Positions 57,461-64,000 of a DNA stretch of 64,000 bases are shown here, piece after piece (position 1 is the stretch's first letter; each line of letters starts with the position of its first letter). The translations under genes and the position numbers were made by a program. Origin of the DNA: Erythrocercus mccallii. Taxonomy: Eukaryota; Chordata; Aves; Passeriformes; Dicruridae. The notes under the pieces are model-generated. The model saw only the letters and a list, made by a program, of their open reading frames with translations. It ran no database searches and was not told the origin of the DNA. The DNA lies in assembly GCA_013397435.1 (NCBI GenBank), contig VZRG01000869.1, positions 62,001-126,000 of the forward strand, in the 5' to 3' direction.

Positions 57461-60400
57461 ATTATGTTTGTGTCAGATGCTTGTCTATCCTCTGCCCATA
57501 TAAGGACATGCTGCTCTTATCCATTTTTTATGGTCGATTAGGATCCTTCTGTGACCATGGAGAGCATTTGCTGGGCCGTATTCAAGTGTGGTGTTTGGTT
57601 TCATGCGCAGCTTAATTTTTAAGACCTGTGGTTAAATGGAGAGGGGGAGGTGGGTGGGCAAGGAGAGGGATAAGGGGGTATTGGATAAACTGGAGAACAA
57701 AGAACAGCTTGAGAATGGGACTGGCTTTGACCCCAGCCATTCCTCTGTGCCAAAAATAAATAGATAAACTAAAGACACTTGTTCGCTGTTTAAGCGTGGC
57801 CTACAAAGGCATGGCAAAGCCTTGCCCACAACTATTGTATTAGCAGACTTTATTTTGGTAGGAAAACAAGAAGTCAAGGGCTTGTGGGCAACAACCTGAT
57901 GGGTTATCCTGGGGCTCTTGGAGAGCTGGAGCCCCCTCCTGCATCCCTGGGGAAGGGGATGCTGTGTGTGGTACACTTGGGCTGTGCTGTGTTGCTGTGT
58001 CCCCCTGTGCTCCATGGATGCTTTGTGGGAAATCTGGAGGGGTTGATGAGGATACTTTAGGGTGGAAAGTGGCTCTAAACGTCTGAGTGCAGCCCAGCTA
58101 AGGGAGCTGTGGCTTGCCGTGACTCTGCCTGTAGCTGGGCAGCAGTGGGTTCCCCCAGCATTTCTTGTTTTAACCTGAATGGCAAGAAATTAAATGACTA
58201 TTCAATTGTTCAGTTCCTCAGAGTAAGTGTATTTGTCATCTTGTTCTAATCCTAGGGTCTGAGCACCAAAGACAGGTAGTTTTATTCCAGAAGCAGCTCA
58301 AGCTAGTAGGTGCAGAGGAGAAGTGGAGGCTGAAGCAGGAGCAAAGGGAGTGTGCGCATGAGTTTGTTTACTCCTGTACTCCATGATGGGAATCTATGTA
58401 TTGATTTAGAGACCCATTTGTGGCTAAACAAACAAAAATCTACCTGGTATGCAGGGGAAGGAAGACCTTTAGGTTTTCCACTGTAATTACATGGTAGAGT
58501 AGCTCTTGAGGAAGATAGGAAACTGTGCTGGAGGCTGGCTGTGCACCGAAGGAGTGCAGAACAGCTTGTCAGGTGTATGGCTGTATTTGCTTCCATCTAA
58601 TTTCCTCTCAGGTTTTTCTAGTAAGGTATAGAGCAGGATATTCGCAGTTAGCATTGTAAGCACATTTGTGTGGTAGCTGAGTTGTGGCTGTCTGCAGCAG
58701 CACAGCTGCTGTTTGCCATGGCCTTGGAGGAAGAGCTGGTGTGAAGGGAGCCTCCAGACAGCTCCTGGGGACCTGATCCTGGGTCGTGCTGTGAGTGTCC
58801 TGGCACTGTGGCACTCAAAAGCCCTGTTGACAGAGGAAGGAGATGACTTGTCTGAAAATCATCCTGCCACCTGCAAACAGGATGCACAGGAGCTTTTTCA
58901 AAGCTTCCTGGCCTCAACAGCAAGGAGCAGCCAGCCTGGCTGGTCTTCAGCCATCAGTGTTTTACCAGGCTCAGAGGGGTTTCCTTGGATACTGGTGTCC
59001 TGTAATTCAGTCAGGAGAAGAGAACTGACATCAGGCAGTGCTGGAGAAATAGTTACAGAGGGAGAAGAGAGCGTGGGGTCTGTCTACACTCCCTTGCAGA
59101 GGCAGGCACGAGCACTAGCTGAGCGTAGGAGCACAGGCTGAGTGAGAAAGCTGGTTATGTTCAGAGCAGTGGAATTTGGCAAGGAGATAGAGCTTCCCAC
59201 ACGAAGCAGGGAGAAACTCCTCGGTTAACCCATTAATTCCAGACGAGCTGTTTGTAAGATGCTCTGTGGTGTTCTGCTCTACAAAACCAGGTAATCTCCT
59301 GCCGGGGCAGAGAGATCTCCTGTCCCTGGGTTTTCACATGTGATGCCACAAGCCCTCGGGTGATATGAGTGGGAATTTATCTTTTGTGTTCCCCAGTGGA
59401 TGACTTTATCTTAACTCATTTGAACAGTTAGAGGGACCACAGGTCCCAGATGTTGTCAAAAAGTTTCTCCCTCCATTTCAAGTCATGGCAAAAGCACAAA
59501 GCTAAGCTGCTGCAATTCCCCACTGGAAGTATCAGGAACCTTGTGAGCAGGACACAAGCTCAGGGAAGGGTCTTTGTGCTTGTAGCTTTTTTCCCCTTGC
59601 TTGTGCCTACCCTTCCCTTGGTGTGGCATCAAACATATCTTGAGCATGATGCAAGTCAACCTTTGCAGCTCTGCACTTGCCTGCTGTTGCGACACCCAGA
59701 GAGGCACGTGGAAAAGCAGACACTTCCTGCTACCATCTGAGTTTGGGTGCTCACATTTCCAAGGTAACCAGGTTATTTGTAGGCTGTTACATTCTTGTTT
59801 TATCCTTTACGTGAGGAAATCAGACTATTTGCAGTGTTGTAAAGGCATGCAAATTCTTTGGCTAATAAACACATCCCTGTATTTACTGGCACAGGCTGTG
59901 ATAGTCATGCTCTAGACTGCTCGGAATGTGTGTGAAAACGGGCTTTCTTCTGGATTTTGTACCACGTTCTCCCGTACTTCCCCAAATCTATCTCTTTGTT
60001 GTGGAGTGCTGGACTGGCTAAATGTGGCGAGAGGGTGCATGGGGGATTGTTCAGCAGCGACAGCAGCTCCTGGGTTCCAGCCTCCACGTCCTGTTCCTGC
60101 AAGTTCCTTTATTCAAACTGCACAGCTCCCCTCTCTACTGGCTCTGTCCTCTTGCTGTGTCACCAACAGGTCTGGGCTCCAGGCTGCTGTACATGTCTCA
60201 GCACCACGGCTGCTCTCTGAGGGCCGTGCCCCAGGCCCAGCAGCCGCTTGTGCCGCCTCTAGGTGGGAGCTGCCACAAAATGGCGGGAAAATGTGAGGGG
60301 GGAAGCCGTGAGGGGGGAAGGGGTTGATGTCCAGCCTCAGGACAGCTGTCCCCAGCGTGGGCAGTGGCAGATACTTGGGGTTCTGCCTCCCCCAGCTGCT

Positions 60401-63400
60401 GTGACACATCAGGTACCACCTGGGGGGACCCTGAAAGACTCACGGCCATCACAGTGGCTCTGTCCTGTGGAGGATGAAGAGCCCGGGGAGGAAGGCTCTG
60501 AACCAGCCGAGCCCCCTCAGCCTGAGATGGTTCAGCAGCACCCACTGTCAGAGACTGGGAACTGCTCATGAAGGAACTGCAAATTTCTGGATTCTCTGGG
60601 CTCCTCCCAGGCACCTTCATGGTGCCCTGCTCTGCTGTGCTGCCATCCTGGGTTTGGGGTGGGAGCTGGGTCATGGAGGAAAGTTGTGGTTCAGCTTTGG
60701 TGGCTCTGTCAAAGGTTTGGGTTTAATTGTGGATTGGGAATGAATCCTGCAGCAGGAGCGGCTGGCCCTAGACTGCTGGGACCCAGCCTCCATGGGCTGT
60801 GCGGTGCTGGGGCAGTGCAGAGCCCCCTCCTCTGCCTGGTGCAAGGCAAGACCACCAGTGCTTTGCTGGTCTTTCTCCCCCACTGACTGTGGTCATCGCT
60901 GAAATTGCTCTTGTTCTGCATTATCCTATTTTGCTTTTGTCTTGCAAGGCAGGTGTCTGCTGGGGAAGGCAGGAGCCTCCCTTGGAATGGAGAATGCAAC
61001 CCCCTCCCTCTGAATTATAATTTTGAAATTAAGGGGCTCTCAGGAAAGGATATGAGGGTAGGAATAACCCTATAATAAGTATGTGTAGCAAGGCAAACAA
61101 CAGTAACTATGGCATTAACAACAAAACAGAACCAGGAACCTCGTGCCGGCCTTCTCGGCCGAGACGGGCAGGGATGGAGGAGAGGCTTTGCTTCACAAAC
61201 CCTGGGGCTGTGTGACCCCGGTGCCCTGCAGGGCTCTGGGGAGCACCAGGCTGGAAGGGCAGGGATGAGCAGTGATCCCGGCTGGTGGATGAGATGTGTC
61301 CGAAGCTCCTCGGTGCTGGCTGGAAGGGCAGGGATGAGCAGCGATCCCGGCTGGTGGATGAGATGTGTCCGAAGCTCCTCGGTGCTGCCGGAGCTGCGGG
61401 AGGTCCCGGCAGGGCAGGGGCTGCGCGGCTCCAGCGCAGCGAAGCCCCCGAGCAGCGCCGGCCCAGCCCCAGCAGGGCAGGAAAAGGCGAGCTCAGGGTT
61501 CCTGGGCACACGAGCAGATGGTGGCAGGTCCTTAGGCCTGGACCCCAGTGGTGACAAGTGAATTCTCCCCGCAGTCAGCAACAGCTTGACCCTGCTCCTT
61601 CCGAATGCCAAGAGCAAGAGAGAGTGCAGCTGCCCCCAGCCCTGTCCTTTACCTGTCCCCAAAACTCGGTATCTTCCCCCTCAGAGAGAAACTCCCAGAG
61701 GAAAAAAAAAAAAAGTGTATCCAGATGCTACACTCCTCTCCCCATCTTAGCCACTTCTGGTTTTTTTGTTTCTCAGGTAGCCGTAAGTACCCAGTAGTTA
61801 GTTTCCTAGCAACTTATGGGGAAAAAAAAACTATAAGTAAAAAGAAACACAACCCCAACAGCTTTCCCTGGTTTTCCATTGCCTTCTGTTTCTTCCAATG
61901 GTTGAGAGTTAAGGTGATCTCACATCCTAGTGGCACCTGCAAAGCTGTGGTCCGTCTGTAGGAGAAAGGAACCCTGGATTCCTCTCAGAGGCATTGGGAT
62001 GTGTTGGAAACGGAGGCCTGCTCTGCTGTGGGGAGGTTTGAAGGCGATATGTGTATCACTTCTGTGCTGCTCAGTGGTACAAGCAACCCAAGAGCATGTA
62101 GGGCTCTCAGAAATATATGGTGCAGGACCCAACTCTGGGGAAAAAGGGGAATCCAGACAGATTTATTTTTCTGCTTTCTTTCTCTAGAGAAACATCTGGC
62201 TTATGTAAAGCCATTTGCTGGGGTTTTCACTGCTTTATTTTGAAAGTCTCTGCAATTGAGCATTCTGCTCTTCTCATCTCCCATCACTGCCTCAGGGGCA
62301 GATTCCTCATGATTTGGGGTTTTGCTTTCATGAAATTTACTCTTTGTTTCTGGGCTGTGTTGTCTTTTTCTTCTTTCTTTCATTTTCTTGTAGAGAACTG
62401 CTCCAATATGACTTGTGGTTTTGCGTTGCTTTCTTCCAGGAGGGAAACTGTGATAAGCCCTGCAAAAAACGGGAGGGAGCAGACTGGTGCATTGGCGAGA
62501 CCCTGGTCACTGATATGGCATTAGTGAAAGCCCTGTGCCATGGGAAACTGAGCTCTAAGGTTTGATTGCATCCTAAAAGCACAGCATTTTTCCGTATGGG
62601 AGATTTTGAATTGAATTTTGTATGAGGGGGTGCAGTTAGAGGAATTAGGACTCTTTTTCCTTTTGCCATTGTGTCTCTGAATTGAACCCATTGTTTTCCC
62701 ATGCATTTTTCTTGGCAGTGAAGTGCTCACTACCTGGTGAAAGATTTACAGCCCTGCTCCAGTGATGCAATTTGTTTGGGTCTTACTCTAAATTTGCCAT
62801 TTCCTCTCCCTGGGTGGATGATTCCTTGCTGCTTGGAGCAGGCAGTGGTCCAGGCAGGATCACAGCCCCAAGAGCCAAGAAGGATCCTCTCAGAGCTCTG
62901 CAAAGCAATGTGCTGGAGGAGAGTTTGATGAGATTTAGGGTGCTGAGCCTGCAGAAAGTTTCCCTGTCTTCTGACAGAGCAAGGATCAGCTCTGCTGTCA
63001 ACGCCATCTCTGTGTCCTCTCTGCCATTCTTCACCTTCCCTCTGCCCCCATTCCAGCTGTTGTCTTTGAGTGATCTGTGCTAGAGGTTCAGGCAGGCTCC
63101 TGAATGTCTTGGCCTTGCATCCTCTTGGCAGAAAGCTGAGAGCGAGAAATGTTTGGGAAAGTCTTGTGGTTTTTTTTAAATTTTTTTTTTTAATTTTTAT
63201 TTTTTTAACAAGAAGCTTCACTATTCATTCATTCCCCAAATAGCTTTCCCTCTCATTGGACATCTTCCTGCTAGGACAGTCCAAGCCTGTTCTGACAGGC
63301 AGCTTATCTGCCTGGCAGCTCTGACTGCTTCCTCTGTCTCTCCTTTGTGTGGGAGGTGTTTTGTCTTTCCAAACTTCTGCTGACTTCAGTGGGCATTAGC

Positions 63401-64000
63401 TTGTGCCCAAACATGCACTGATAGTGCAGTTCAGTGCCGAAGTTCACCACTGGTTTTTATTTATGTCCCTGCAGTGTGTTTTTCTTTGCAAGGGGAAGGA
63501 TTTAAGTGGTTTGGAGAGGAAAGGAGAGTTGTTATTGAAAGTTAGTGAGGCTGAGGCTCTCAGTTCACCCTGGCTGCCTCCATCCTGAGTCCTGCAGCAG
63601 GACATGGTGAAGGCACTGGTGTTGAGGGGTGCCATGCTGATGGGGGTTCAAATAAAGGCCTGATCTGAAAAACCCCTGTATCTGAAAAATCCCAGAACAG
63701 CCAAATTGTTACATTCCTGTGTTGACACAGGCTGCTCAGGCAACTTAGAGAAGTTTTCAGTCTAGTTTTGAATCTAGTAAAAGTGGAGAGAGGTGCATGA
63801 AGTGTGTGTGCATGAAGCAAGGCTTACAAACGTTGGTATTTTTAATAAAACAAAGTCAGTGATGTTTGCACTTGCAGTTTGCCAGTGTGCACTCCTGACA
63901 CAGAATCAATGCTTTTCTTGAGATACAGTTTCCAGTCAACAAAACTCTGGATGATGGTTCTAGAATCACCAGAATTTCTGTAAGCCTGTTCCTTGTGGGG
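57461..64000. other. Downstream intergenic region, no gene seen (6.5 kb)
   Basis: In human the gene after DUSP7 in this direction is RPL29, but I find no RPL29-like start (MAKSKNHTTHNQ) or other exon here. The stretch 61140-61560 is GC-rich and contains a 69-bp duplication. An AAAATGGCGGGAAAA motif at 60277-60291 combines YY1-like and E2F-like elements. Poly-T and A/T runs lie near 63172-63206. Confidence 0.6.
61249..61386. repeat. 69-bp tandem duplication
   Basis: Two adjacent copies of a 69-bp unit beginning GGCTGGAAGGGCAGGGATGA lie at 61249-61317 and 61318-61386, differing by a single T/C change (AGTGATCCC versus AGCGATCCC). Because 69 is divisible by three, all frames carry repeated 23-residue peptides, which should not be read as a coding signal. 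Confidence 0.95.

Noticed and set aside
57461..64000. RPL29 or another conserved neighbour downstream of DUSP7
   Set aside because: Expected from synteny, but no matching start or exon was found in the remaining sequence.
1..64000. CRISPR arrays, operons, phage or plasmid genes
   Set aside because: No spaced direct repeats, ribosome-binding sites or gene-dense layout; introns, LINE/SINE/LTR elements and poly(A) signals show a vertebrate genome.

Overview
This is a vertebrate genomic window, and the repeats point to a bird, most likely a passerine. CR1 retroposon fragments, avian-type endogenous retrovirus LTRs, and a tRNA-Ile-headed SINE with a CR1-type tail (the TguSINE1 type described from passerines) all occur, while coding sequence is very sparse and split by introns. 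Nothing looks prokaryotic, plasmid or phage. Almost every open frame in the window is chance or lies inside repeats.

Layout. Positions 1-2070 are the 3' end of POC1A on the + strand: part of the last intron, then a final coding exon (1972-2070) for the last 32 residues, then a short 3'UTR with a poly(A) signal at 2232. About 46.6 kb (2.26-48.9 kb) follows with no gene I can recognise. It holds three solo LTRs (3048-3684, 4991-5534, 13724-14265), one TguSINE1-like element (4590-4723), five CR1 fragments between 11 and 47 kb plus a sixth at 48.3 kb, three decayed MIR-like SINEs, a 41-bp minisatellite at 33.85 kb, a 35-bp poly-T run, and a compact CpG island at 46.6-46.87 kb followed by an exon-like segment.

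An assembly gap (48900-49261) lies directly before the DUSP7 gene. DUSP7 (MAP kinase phosphatase, PYST2/MKP-X) is complete in coding sequence: three exons (49489-49900, 52175-52603, 55097-55404) encode 382 residues, with consensus splice sites and a roughly 2.06-kb 3'UTR ending near a poly(A) signal at 57436. The gap removes the core promoter and the start of the 5'UTR. From 57.5 to 64 kb I see no gene, only a 69-bp tandem duplication in a GC-rich stretch.

POC1A followed by DUSP7 on the same strand is the order I recall for human 3p21.2, so this is conserved synteny. The two genes act in unrelated processes: centriole/cilium integrity for POC1A, and ERK dephosphorylation in the cytoplasm for DUSP7. 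I did not find a new gene system. The points most worth a second look are the DUSP7 translation start region, the CpG island with its exon-like segment, the ancient MIR-like remnants and the lineage-marking SINE.
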